From Morinoia aosen (taxonomy: Eukaryota > Arthropoda > Malacostraca > Amphipoda > Talitridae): DNA of 64,000 bases. The position numbers were made by a program, and so were the translations under genes. The DNA is taken from the NCBI GenBank assembly GCA_030386875.1, contig CM059576.1:12305058-12369057 (forward strand). The letters are read 5' to 3'. Of this stretch, positions 31,616-41,655 are shown in pieces. Positions within the stretch are counted from its first letter, which is position 1; each line of letters starts with the position of its first letter. The notes beneath the pieces were generated by a model. The model saw only the letters and a list, made by a program, of their open reading frames with translations, did not search any database and was not told the origin of the DNA.

Positions 31616-33516
31616 TAGTTCATTGCACTCAAGTGGACGTGCCTGGTAACTCGATGAAGATAGTGTATGGCTTCATTAAGAAAGCAACTCCAGGAGAGTA
31701 TATGATTTTGAAAAGATGTCTTGAAAATGGAGCTCTTGTAGCTGAAGCCATTGTTCGTATAGAAGACGACGGCGTGGTGCCGGTGATGCTTTTAAATACA
31801 AATGAAGATGCTGTTTATTTGACTGAGAATACGATGTTGTGCAATATTGAATTAATTGCAGCAGATGATATTGAGAGCGAGATGTTTTTGACAAGTGTTG
31901 AAACAGCACTCAGAGACGCTCAAAATGTTGAAATAAATTCTAACGCGGTGTCGGATACAATGCAGGTTGTCTCGGCTGGTGGTGGAAAGAAAGCCATAGT
32001 TGGGGGGAAACTTGGTTTCGATGCTGACGCTCGCGGTAGACGTCAATTTCTCGCTGGTGACGAGGAGTTGGGAGTTAATGCACAATTAGGTGTGTCAAGT
32101 GGTGGAGAACAGGAAGTACGACGTTCTTTAACGGAAGATGACATTTCATGTAGTGAAGAGGACATACAGTTACCTTTAGTTAATTTATTGAATAAATTTC
32201 GAGATGTAGTTACTCTAGAAGGAGAGACTATAGGTGTTACAAATATTATGAAGCACCGAATTCAGTTGAAACCGGATGCACCTGTATTAAATTTAGCTCC
32301 TTATCGAATTCCCCACAAATATCAGGAAGAGGTGATGAAAATTACGGATGACATGCTTTCGCAGGGGATAATTGAAGATTCTAGTTCAGACTTCAATTTT
32401 CCTGTCATCGGGGTTAAGAAAAATTCCGGGGATCTTCGTCCCGTGATCGATTTTCGTGCACTAAATAAGGTGTTAGTGAAGAATTCTTATCCGATACCTA
32501 GGATAGACGAAATATTATCGACCTTGGGAGGTAACGCGTGGTTTATTAATTTGGACCTTTGCTCGGCCTTTCATCAAATTGAATTAGAACAAGAGAGTAG
32601 AAAATTCACTGCCTTCAGCATTAATTATCGAAAATTTCTTTTTTGTAGAGTCCCGTTTGGCCTCAGCACGAGCCCGGGAGTTTTTCAAAGGGTGATGACC
32701 TCTGCCCTTGCACCTATCCTAGGTAAACTAGCATTCGTCTTTTTGGACGATATATTGGTATTTTCCAAAAATAAAAACCAGCTTTTGGCTGATATAGAAA
32801 GCGTCCTTAAGATGCTGCGATCCGGTAACTTGTCATTAAAGCTTGAGAAATGTCATTTTTTCAAAATAGAGATCGAGTATTTAGGTCTCATTATTGCCGC
32901 CGATGGTATTAAATGTAAACATTCGCAGAAATTGCAAGACTACCGAGCTCCTATTAATGTGAAGGAATTACAACAGTTCCTAGGCTTGGCAAACTATTTC
33001 CGTAATTTCTTACCTAATTTTGCTGAGGTAGCTTATCCTTTGTACAATCTTTTAAGAAAAGACGTTGACCATACGTGGACAGACGAATGCCAAAAGAGTT
33101 TTGACTTTATTAAATCGGCGCTGATTTCTGACACAGTCCTAAGACATCCTGACTACACTAAGGACTTCCACGTTTTTACAGACGCGTCTAACTCGGGAAT
33201 TGGAGCAGTCCTGATGCAGACGGATGATTCAAGCGACCAAATTCTAAGACCTGTGGCTTATTATAGTAAGAATCTTAATTCGAGCCAGAGAAGATATTCT
33301 ACTACGAAGAAAGAATTCTTCGCGATTTTTTCGGCTTTGAAGTATTTGAAATATTTAATTACTGGATACCCTGTCCGGGTTTACACAGACCATCGACCTT
33401 TGGTGCCACTTTTCGCTAAAAAACTCCATGAAGATACTAATATGGCGCGTTGGTGTATTAGCGTTCATTCATTCGAACCCGTGGTAAAATATTTACCCGG
33501 CAAGCAAATGTTGTAG
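31555..33516 (+). CDS. pol: Reverse transcriptase and RNase H of the Gypsy element
   Basis: The frame opens after a TAA at 31552 and has no ATG before RT homology, so it should be reached by -1 frameshifting. A linker of about 190 residues precedes RT. RT motifs are GDLRPVIDFRALNKVL, FINLDLCSAFHQIELEQES and the catalytic FVFLDDILVFSKN (about 32740). The connection and RNase H regions follow, with FHVFTDASNSGIGAVLMQTD and YTDHRPLVPLF. The frame stops at 33516 right after YLPGKQ, where the usual N-V-V-A-D continuation is found one base out of register. This suggests a one-base deletion in the A run at 33507-33510. Confidence 0.88.
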   Translation: MQRKEKIPAVAEASQHPRQLIVHCTQVDVPGNSMKIVYGFIKKATPGEYMILKRCLENGALVAEAIVRIEDDGVVPVMLLNTNEDAVYLTENTMLCNIELIAADDIESEMFLTSVETALRDAQNVEINSNAVSDTMQVVSAGGGKKAIVGGKLGFDADARGRRQFLAGDEELGVNAQLGVSSGGEQEVRRSLTEDDISCSEEDIQLPLVNLLNKFRDVVTLEGETIGVTNIMKHRIQLKPDAPVLNLAPYRIPHKYQEEVMKITDDMLSQGIIEDSSSDFNFPVIGVKKNSGDLRPVIDFRALNKVLVKNSYPIPRIDEILSTLGGNAWFINLDLCSAFHQIELEQESRKFTAFSINYRKFLFCRVPFGLSTSPGVFQRVMTSALAPILGKLAFVFLDDILVFSKNKNQLLADIESVLKMLRSGNLSLKLEKCHFFKIEIEYLGLIIAADGIKCKHSQKLQDYRAPINVKELQQFLGLANYFRNFLPNFAEVAYPLYNLLRKDVDHTWTDECQKSFDFIKSALISDTVLRHPDYTKDFHVFTDASNSGIGAVLMQTDDSSDQILRPVAYYSKNLNSSQRRYSTTKKEFFAIFSALKYLKYLITGYPVRVYTDHRPLVPLFAKKLHEDTNMARWCISVHSFEPVVKYLPGKQML

Positions 33517-34990
33517 CTGACTACTTGAGCAGATTACCTATAAACAACGAGAAATTAAACATTAAAGATCTAGAGCGTTGTGATGCTCTGGAATCCGCGT
33601 TTGATTCAGATGTCTGTATTGTGGAGACCCGATCACAGAAAAAAGACAAGACTAGACATGAGGTAGTTGACCCGCCTAGAGCCAATGCTGACAGCGCAGC
33701 AAACAAAGAAGCGCGACCCGCGCTTCTAGACTATGTACCGAAGGAAGAAGAAATTTCGTGGACTATAAAAGAATTTATTGACGAACAGGACAAAGACCCT
33801 TTCTGCATAGAAGTTAAAAACGCTTACTGCATGGTAGTTTTTCGAATATTCCAGACCTACAAAAATTTTTAATTCTGAATGACATTCTGTATCGACGCAG
33901 ACAAATTGACAACAGACCTAGCACAATTTTAACAGCAGTGGTACCTAACTCTTTGATGGGCAAAGCTATTTTAGCTATTCACTCAATGTATCATACAGAT
34001 GACGTCCACACTTTGTTCAAGTTCAAAATTAAATATTTTAATCAGTTGGAAAAAACAATTGTGCGGAAATTTGTAAAAGATTGTGAAGTGTGTAAGTTAA
34101 TTAAAGCCAGACCTTCTGTTCCAATTAAAATTTTGACCCCTCCGATAGCGAAAGAACCATTTGAGGTTGTTTCGATGGACCTTCTTGGACCACTAAAAGT
34201 TACAGATAATGGCAATAAACATATATTGGTCATTATCGACCTATTTTCTAGGTTTTGTAGGTTGTATGCGGTTTCTAATCGTCGTACGGAGACAGTAATT
34301 TCATGTTTGAGGAACTGTTTTTCATTGTTAGGGTTTCCGAAAACTCTCATTACAGATAATGCCATGGAATTTAAATCAGTGGCAGTCAGGCAATTTGCGA
34401 AAGTGCATGCCATTGCGAAGAAGGAAGTATTGGCTTATAGTCCTCATTCCAACGCTAAAGTAGAGCGAAACAACAAGAAAATAACTAACCTACTTAAACT
34501 ATATGTGAACACACTTCCTCATGCAGAGTGGGACCAATTGCTGGAGGTAGTTGAGAATGCATTGAACAACGCATTGAATTCTACTTTAGGCGAAACCCCT
34601 AGTTACGTAATGTTTAATCGCGACACATGTGCATACTATCAATCTGAGAATTTTGATTCTCTAACTTATGGTTATGATGACGAATTGGATTTAGTAAATT
34701 TTCGGGCCAAAGAAGCCGCCCGGACAGTAGAAAATATTAGGAATTTAATTATAAATAATGCGACAGAGAGAAATCTGTACAGAAACATCAAACGGCGTAA
34801 TAAGGACGTGAACGTTGGCGATCGTGTTCTTTTAAAAAATCACGAAAAAAAACATAAATTAGAGCTGACTTGGCTCGGTCCGGCTGTGGTTCAAAAGGTC
34901 AAGCGTAATTGGGTTGAGGTTAAAATTGGTTCCAAAATTTATAAGAGTAACCTAAATCACTTATTACCCTTGAGGAAGGTTAAGCTGTGA
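33507..34990 (+). pseudogene. Integrase of the Gypsy element, reached by two frame breaks
   Basis: The RNase H-integrase linker lies in a second frame (33507-33872). The integrase lies in a third (about 33831-34990), each at -1 to the one before, which fits two single-base deletions. Integrase shows the zinc module (AIHSMYHTDDVH and CEVCK), the catalytic core (VSMDLLGPL, LITDNAMEF, HSNAKVERNNKKI) and a C-terminal GPY/F-type module (LTWLGPAVVQKVKRNWVEV). All catalytic residues D, D, E are present. The core from ATG 33938 is open to the stop. Unless both breaks are programmed, this copy cannot make a full Pol. Confidence 0.8.
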
Positions 34991-35698
34991 GTTGATATGA
35001 CGAGTTCATTACACTAATTGACGTCGCAACGACTCGACGAGTTACGATTTACTATGTTACCCTTGTTTAACAATTGCGTTAAAGTTAATAATCATAGTTT
35101 AAGGAGTTTTTTTGCTGTGTAAATATGCGTTGTGTTTCATATTATTCTCAGTAATCCGTACGTTTTATTTTCAAGTGTTTTGTTTACGGCTTTTGAGCTG
35201 CGTTGTTTTAAATTGCTTGATATTAACCTGAGTGGTAAATGGAATGCGAACTGTCTATTTTAATCTTGTCTCTAAGACGTTTCATTTGTTTTTTTTTTAA
35301 TTCGTTCATGACATTAGTATCGCTGAATTGATAATTTTAATCGGGAGCGGATGCTCCGACTGCGAAATGCAATCGCTGAGGTTGCAGTTCATCTTGTGAG
35401 ATGGGTTGATTTGACGCTGCGGCGTATCTCACAGTGCTATTTTAGTCCAGCCGGAATGTTCGGTGATCAGCATAATTTTAATAAATTAATAGACTGGTGG
35501 CTACTCGACTGAGGGTTCGATGTCCTAGGTTTCGAGAAGAATTTGTTTTACTTTTGAGTTGAAGTTTATCATGGGTGATTGACGATTATTATCAGGCAAT
35601 TAGTTCTGATGTCAAATTTTATGTTTGTAGTTTATTTCTTTTGTTTTTTTCATTGGTCATGCTAATCGTCTTTGTATCTGTTTCCGTGCAGGATTTAC

Positions 35699-36025
35699 AT
35701 GGACGTGTTCGCGATGGGCAATCAAGTTTCGGTAGTCGACGTGGAGACACTAGCGTCCGCCATAGCGAAAAACCAGGGAGCCAGCGACGAACTCTACGAA
35801 GAATGGATGAAATCCAAGGCCCGATTCGACATTTTGCCAGACGCAGTGTCAGATGTTTTAGTGATGTTGCTGGTGATAGCTACGATGGTGATAGGAGCAG
35901 TGGGATACTACACGAAGCGTAGTCTGGAGTCGTTGTCCGATCGTTTGGACCGGCTGGAGGACTACCAGCTACGGCGGGTACCTAGGTTGTCACCTAGGTA
36001 CAACAACCAACAGGAACAACAATAA
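35699..36025 (+). CDS. Small membrane protein in the env position
   Basis: 108 codons from ATG 35699. A second in-frame ATG at 35714 begins MGNQVS, which fits the N-myristoylation consensus M-G-x-x-x-S. A hydrophobic single-pass segment (VLVMLLVIATMVIGAVGY) lies around residues 53-70. It is followed by a charged amphipathic heptad-like stretch (SLESLSDRLDRLEDY) and a polar Gln-rich tail. Directly upstream is TTTGTATCTGTTTCCGTGCAG, a good splice acceptor ending at 35691, so a spliced subgenomic message is plausible. It is far too short for a retroviral envelope glycoprotein and has no signal peptide, cleavage site or Cys pattern for one. The function is unknown, and I recognise no family. Confidence 0.6.
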   Translation: MDVFAMGNQVSVVDVETLASAIAKNQGASDELYEEWMKSKARFDILPDAVSDVLVMLLVIATMVIGAVGYYTKRSLESLSDRLDRLEDYQLRRVPRLSPRYNNQQEQQ

Positions 36026-37972
36026 AATACGAACGTGAGATCAGCGGCGACGGGTTGGAGAAATTTGAGATCAGAAAACTAATAACCAGAAAATAAATAC
36101 CGAGTGTTAAATTGGGATATTATTGTTTATTTGGTGATTAAGGTGGTGAAAATTTCCAAGCATGGGAAAATCGGCCGATTATTAGTTTATTGTTGAAATT
36201 CGACTGAAAATGTTGACCGCGCTTTTGAAAGTTCAGCGCGAAGTGGTGAGAAGCGGTAGGAATGTGTAAAATGCGCAGACGCAAGAAAAATGCGTTCGTT
36301 TCAATGCAATCGTTCTAGGTAATCTCTTCGCCATGTAATCTTAAGTTTAAGTTTGCTGTATGTTTTTTTTAGTGTCGACGGGCAAATTTTTGTAAAGTTT
36401 TAATTCTTCCAATTATCATATTACTTAAATTATTTTAATTTGGAGGCTGTTTTTGTTTTGACCTATAGTGTTTTTTTTGTTGTTTTCCAATACTTTTCCA
36501 ATTTCTTCCATGTATTTAATATGTAATTGAATTGCGGTAATTCCAATGCTTGATGTGTAATTTGCGAAATTTGTTCTTAATCGACGGAATTCATTTTTCT
36601 TTGGATATGTTGGCATAAGAAGATGTGGCGTTTTTCTTTATTTTATCCTTACTGCTGTCGTCGTGCTGACTTTTGATGCACGGTAAGCTAGTTGCGTGTT
36701 TTTGCTTTGCTTGGGATATTGCTTTTGCTATTTGCTTCTAAGTATTAATGCCTTCCAATGTTTTTCCCTATATCCGGTATAATCTTAGTTGGTTGTTTGC
36801 GGATATCACGTGTTAACATTTTAAAATTTATTAAAAGGTTTAAACATTTATTACAAGGGATTGTTTATGATTCTTGGTATTTGGCGGTGTTTTGCGGTGC
36901 GTCAGTTTTCGATGTATCTCTATAAATTTACTTTATTTTGTTTTGTTTTGGCGTTTTAATATAATATAAATCATTAATGTGCTAATGGTAATGGAGGGTG
37001 TTCTTCTTTACTTAACATGTTTTTCTGCGGTTTTTTATCTCTGGCATTATACGTTATTTTAGTTGCGTTTAATCATTCTTTTAATTGTTTTGATAATGTT
37101 GACGGTACTTAATTAGAAGTTTTAACTGTGCGTTTATTTAATTAAGGTTATTTAAGAGAATGTATCGCGTTGTTTCAAGTTAACTTTCAGACGGGGCATC
37201 ATATTTTTTGTTCGCTTAGCTGCCCTTGTTTTTGCTTATTTTAGCCGATAATTATAATAATGCTTGATTGGTGTATTGGTAAAATTGTTTAGTACACTTT
37301 AACTTTTTAATGGTATGAGTTGCGAGACGTTTTAAAGTTTTTAAAGTAAAGACTTTTTTTAAGCGAGACGGTTGCCTTTGAGTAATAGCGTTACGAGGAG
37401 CTCACGAGATTAGAACTCAGGACTTAAATTCACCGCACCAGAACGCTATCGATCGCGCTACCGACCACCCAAAAGGTGGTCGAAGCTCAATGAAAGCAAT
37501 CTTGGCACAGTGAAAGCAGGCACGAACTTGGCCCGACAGATATATTTTCTCATTTTTCTTAAGTATCGAGAGTTCAAAGTCAAGTCAGTTTACGGAAAGC
37601 TACTGCTTCCACAAGGTTTTTCAAACAAATAAATGTACGAGGAGCTCACGAGATTAGAACTCAGGACTTAAATTCACCGCACCAGAACGCTATCGATCGC
37701 GCTACCGACCACCCAAAAGGTGGTCGAAGCTCAATGAAAGCAATCTTGGCACAGTGAAAGCAGTAGCATTCAAATATGAAATTCACAAAGCGTTACTTTT
37801 CACTTAGAGTTGTCGCTTTAATTTTTTGAAGAACTTTTGTTAACTTTTATTTTTAACGGCGTGTTACCTTGTTCAACGGGTTTAGTTCATTTTGCGAATT
37901 CTTTTGAGTTTTTTGATTAACCGTTTTAGTCGAGGTTATTGCTCATTCCAGAAGATTGGGGGGGGGGAGTAA
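36026..37972 (+). other. Long non-coding 3' region of the Gypsy element
   Basis: AT- and T-rich, with no supported ORF. It contains a duplicated 128-bp segment described separately and ends in the polypurine tract before the 3' LTR. Confidence 0.6.
37392..37763 (-). repeat. Exact 128-bp duplication with tRNA-like character
   Basis: 37392-37519 and 37636-37763 are identical as far as I can see and are separated by 116 bp. On minus each copy contains GGTAGCGCGATCGATAGCG, resembling a pol III A box, and GAGTTCTAATCTC, resembling a B box (G-T-T-C-x-A-x-x-C). They are spaced as in tRNA genes. A GACCACCC...GGTGGTC hairpin adjoins them. A tRNA-derived SINE piece or a captured tRNA relic is possible. 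The cloverleaf does not fold cleanly by eye, so no tRNA is claimed. Confidence 0.6.
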
Positions 37973-38145
37973 TGTGCGAGTCTTGCCATCTATGTCTGTA
38001 GTTCTTGAGGCGTACCCTTTATAAGCTGTGCTCGCCCAGTTGTAATGCGCAATCTTATCTCATACCTCCCTGTGCCAATGATACCTGGTTACCTACAATA
38101 AACTTTACCGCCAAGCTACTACCTGTGTTCATTAACCACCGTACA
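37973..38145 (+). repeat. Gypsy 3' LTR
   Basis: 173 bp, TG...CA, with TTTATAA at 38018-38024 and AATAAA at 38097-38102. It differs from the 5' LTR in a short patch (GTAATGCGC versus GTGGTGCTC). It is followed by a short GAGCTGCTGTGGAAG duplication (38147-38179). Confidence 0.92.
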
Positions 38146-38179
38146 TGAGCTGCTGTGGAAGTATGAGCTGCTGTGGAAG

Positions 38180-38935
38180 AGTGTAACTGTTGCCAGCCAG
38201 TCAGTGGAAGAAACAAGGTGTAGCGAGCAATGTTGTGTGTAATTCGCTTAATTGACAGCTCATATCGAAATGAAAATGATGTCATAATGAACTGCAGACT
38301 TTATCATCATTTTTTTAGTTGTTATAAATACTTTTGCACAGGACCTATTTCGAATTTTAGCAATACATTTATTTTCTGGGCGATGTTTGTTTGTCTCACC
38401 TATGTTTGGATAGATGATGTCTATTCATATATTTTGTGATTGTTTCACTGAAATTGATTCACTTTTTGGAAATATTGAAGAAAAAACAGTGTGTTGAATA
38501 CTTTTGCAACCCACTGTGTGTCTCAAGTACCAAGGTCTAAGCAATAATAACAGCTGTACGGCCATTTTCTGAATTTCAACTTCATGGAAGTGAACTGGAA
38601 ATGTTGGTGGCTTATTTATGACATCGTGTCCATATTCCAACAACTCGGCAAGTGTTGATAAATTTGAACAATCGAAACACAGTCGAGATGACGATAGCGA
38701 GCCAGAGAGTACGAACAAACAAGGGTTTTGTTGAACCCAAACTTTATCTGCATAACTTTGATGCCTCCTAGTGATGTCCGTAAGCAAGATGGAGTTCTTC
38801 CATACCTCACTAGCTCCTGCCATGCAACACCAAAACCCATTCACTATTTTTCTCTCCAAAAACTGTCACCAAAGCGAGTGTTACAAGGCGACATGAGTAT
38901 GCTTTAGATCCTAATAATATAGTTCTTTTTTACGA
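38180..38935. other. No recognised features
   Basis: The longest reading, 38425-38859 on minus (144 codons), has no motif and an improbable composition. Nothing else is supported. Confidence 0.45.
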
Positions 38936-38939
38936 ATAT

Positions 38940-39505
38940 GGATAATATACATATGCTACTTCCGTCCATTTCTATACCTACACAGTATCCTCTTCGTTGG
39001 AACTAAAACTTGGAACTCAATACCTACGAAGATCCGTCATAGTAATTCTTACAAGGTATTCAACAGAAATCTTGAGTCTCACTTCCTATCGAAATATTAG
39101 TCGTGTAAGATCACCAAGTCAAATCTTGTCTCCTACATGACTGTTTCCAATAATGTAATGTGCCATGGGTAATGTCGCCGATATTCAGTCTACTGTTAAA
39201 TCGTTTATCGAATGTACTGTTAATATATTCCATATGACCTATATTTAAAAATGAAATATCTGATATCGAGTAAATTATCTCACTGATCAGTCTAATGTGA
39301 AACTAGATTAAGTGATTTATGTTAAACAGTATTGTACACCTTAGAATAACGTGATGGTAGGATGCCCCAGAAGTCGCTGAACTTATTCGGGCCCACAGGT
39401 AGCTATTTCCATATTTGACCATTGTACTAGACTTAAGAAACATTCTACCTCTGTATCTTCTGTGGTAAATAAATTGTTTAAATTGTTTAAAATTGTTTAA
39501 CTTTT
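38940..39505 (+). mobile_element. LINE 3' fragment (5'-truncated copy)
   Basis: It matches the 3' end of the LINE at 45650-48350. Shared landmarks are CAGTATCCTCTTCGTTGGAA versus CAGTATGCTCTTCACTGGAA, CTTCCTATCGAAATATT, and GTGGTAAATAAA followed by a TTTAAATTG microsatellite tail. It includes the last codons of RT and the 3' UTR. A 5'-truncated insertion is the usual LINE outcome. No target duplication was found. Confidence 0.8.
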
Positions 39506-39588
39506 CTATTGCTGATGCAAACTTTTTCAATGGCTCTCCTGTCCGTCTCCATTACATAATGATAGTGACGCCTTCAGCAGGCCAACAG

Positions 39589-41647
39589 CAGGGTTTCCAC
39601 GCAAGGCGACTCTGATTACCCTAGCTGAAGGGTGTTGATTACCCCAGATTACCCAAAAACAGCTAATCCTGACCAATGATCTATTAATTAACTGAAAGGT
39701 AAATGGACTGGTTTCCAGAGCTCCGTCAGTATGAATAAGTCCTGTGTTACATACTGCATGAGCGTCAGGAGGGAAATCCAGTCGAACGACGTTTGAATGC
39801 TGGTTTGTTATCCAGACGATATCACGTACGAGATGTTTGCCAAATACCTACCGAATTAATTTTGATGCCCGCTGTTTTCCAAGGCGCCCTTTTTTTCTGC
39901 GACTCCTGATCTGGGAAAATTGTTTTCATCAAACTAAAAGAGGCTCACACAATGAGATAGGTAGGTGGTGCTTAGCTGAAAATGCACAAACTTGCAGTTC
40001 CACTTTACGAGCACGATTTTCGAGAGGATCATTGGATAGCACGTAGCTGGCAATTGATGTTTTTTTGCCACCATGGATCGTTGATTGTGTCGCTGAGAGC
40101 ATATGACGCCTGATCTCCGATTTCCCACAAGTAATATAGGTTCGACAAACCTTACAATACTCCACATCCTTTTGCTCTGTTGATTTTGAGGACTTGGCTA
40201 ACCATTCCTCAAACTCAGGTTCCGATGTCAACGAATCTTTAAATTTCTGCTGGTTGTTTCTAGCTTTCAAGTAAAGCTTTCCTTTTTTCGAGGTGGTGTC
40301 GTTGTCTCTTCCTCACTCGGTGCGCGATCATCTGCTATGCTGCAAGAAATGCAATAATACGTGTACCTATCCCTAGTACAATTATTTATTTTTTATTTAA
40401 TTTTCCATCCATTCACGCACTTCAGCCATTCTTTCCACATACTCAATCTAACCTAACACTTTTATCCACTCTCTGCGATGACTTTCTGGCTTCCCTCACA
40501 CATGACCTTCGTCATATCTTTTCATAACGGATTTTATCCAATCTTGTTACACCACATTTGCTTCTCAAAGACTTCGTTGCAATCACATTCACTTATCAAC
40601 TCATAAAGTTGATCGTTAAGTTATCAAATTTCTTCATTTCTTGAAGGGCGGGTGAGGAAATTCAGAGGTTTTTAGAAAAAACTACCTTGCCTTTATTAAT
40701 ATGCATAAACTTTTCTCAACACTTAGTTGTAGAACCCCTAGTGCTTCAATTTTGGTTGACTGAATTTTAGGCATGATCGCAGCTATATCAAATTCTACGT
40801 CCGTGCTACTGCGCCTAAGAAGGACAGTGAGAATACAAACATATATTGCAAGTTTTAAGTCGATAACTGTACTCTTTGGTATGTATGAATATTTGTAACT
40901 AATTTTATAGCTTCTTCCTTTCGCTTCTAGCACCTTTTGTAACTCGAAGTGTCAAAGAACCCTGTCTAATTTTTTTTGTTTGCATCGCTACAATAACATG
41001 CTTTTTTGGCGTGCAGGATGGCTAAGAAATAAGACGCCTTCCATCTAATTAGCTGGCAAAATACCGGCGCTGTGAGGTAACTCTGCTGTTAATTCAATGA
41101 CTATCACAAGAATGAACCTATTAATTATTCATACGATGAAATATATTAGCTGTGAAATTTAACAATACAACAAACACACCTGTCAATAATCTGTTGAAGC
41201 TTATAACCACTAGCGCAACCAGAATAGGACAGTGACTTTCGTCGACTGGCTGTTGCTGACACCGATCAAGTTTTAATTCGCAAAATGCAACTCAGAATTA
41301 TTAGTCAAAACGAAGTGGACAAGAGATATTATGGCTTCGTATCGTGACGCTGTCTTTCGTGAGCGATATCTGATGACATTCAAATATGAGACATTAACCA
41401 CAGCAGCAGTGCAGTTTTGTGAACACTAATTTCTGACCCGTTTCATTACATTTCGTTCAAGTGGTAACCAGTAGTTTGCTTGCATATTGGTTTTCAATTT
41501 TCTATTTTTCGTAGATTAGGCGGTCACTTCCTTCACGGAGCTCTGATTACCCTAGATTTGCCCATATTTTTCATTACCCTAAACATTACCCTAGGGTACC
41601 CCTGATTACCCTAAACTGGGGTAATTACCCTGCTCGTGGAAACATTG
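39589..41647 (-). mobile_element. hAT element, family 1, copy B (inverted)
   Basis: Nearly identical to copy A at 12420-14479 but inverted. The ends are CAGGGTTTCCACG (39589) and CGTGGAAACATTG (ending 41647). The 8-bp duplication GCCAACAG is perfect on both sides (39581-39588 and 41648-41655). The subterminal GGGTAAT words are conserved. Its last bases read CATTG, where the family 1 end complement would be CACTG. The minus ORF 39929-40270 carries the N-terminal zinc-finger part; no catalytic domain is present. Confidence 0.95.
39929..40270 (-). CDS. Truncated hAT protein: zinc finger only
   Basis: 113 codons. It begins KARNNQQKFKDSLTSEPEFE, then the finger EYCKVCRTYITCGKSEIRRH, then SIASYVLSNDPLENRARKVE, and stops shortly after LPISLCEPLL. 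Copy A is the same except that one additional A breaks its frame. The segment corresponds to the first fifth of a hAT transposase. It lacks the RNase-H-like core and dimerisation block. An acceptor-like end (TGCATTTCTTGCAG on minus, near 40340) suggests an upstream exon. If expressed it could bind element ends and act as a repressor; that is inference. Confidence 0.6.
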   Translation of the reverse strand: MKARNNQQKFKDSLTSEPEFEEWLAKSSKSTEQKDVEYCKVCRTYITCGKSEIRRHMLSATQSTIHGGKKTSIASYVLSNDPLENRARKVELQVCAFSAKHHLPISLCEPLLV

Positions 41648-41655
41648 GCCAACAG

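Larger units (their letters stand above)
27369..38145 (+). mobile_element. Ty3/Gypsy-type LTR retrotransposon with env-position ORF
   Basis: 173-bp LTRs (27369-27541 and 37973-38145) begin TGTGCGAG and end CGTACA, with three visible differences in one short patch. TTGGTGGACCAG directly after the 5' LTR is the probable tRNA primer site, and a G-rich polypurine tract (GATTGGGGGGGGGAGTAA) precedes the 3' LTR. Gag, protease, RT/RNase H and integrase follow in Ty3 order, then a small membrane-protein ORF, then 1.9 kb of non-coding sequence. A 561-bp fold-back element sits in the leader. No matching target duplication flanks the LTRs (TTGGC before, TGAGC after). Confidence 0.93.

Noticed and set aside
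35699-36025. Retroviral envelope glycoprotein
   Set aside because: Only 108 codons, no signal peptide, cleavage site, fusion peptide or Cys pattern. Described as an unknown small membrane protein.
37392-37519. Functional tRNA gene on minus
   Set aside because: A- and B-box-like words exist, but acceptor and anticodon stems do not pair properly.
38425-38859. 144-codon minus ORF as a gene
   Set aside because: No motif or splice borders; composition not protein-like throughout; a second overlapping frame is equally open.
12420-41647. A 25-kb inversion caused by recombination between the two hAT copies
   Set aside because: Recombination would exchange the outer flanks and leave mismatched target duplications. 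Both copies have perfect, different ones.
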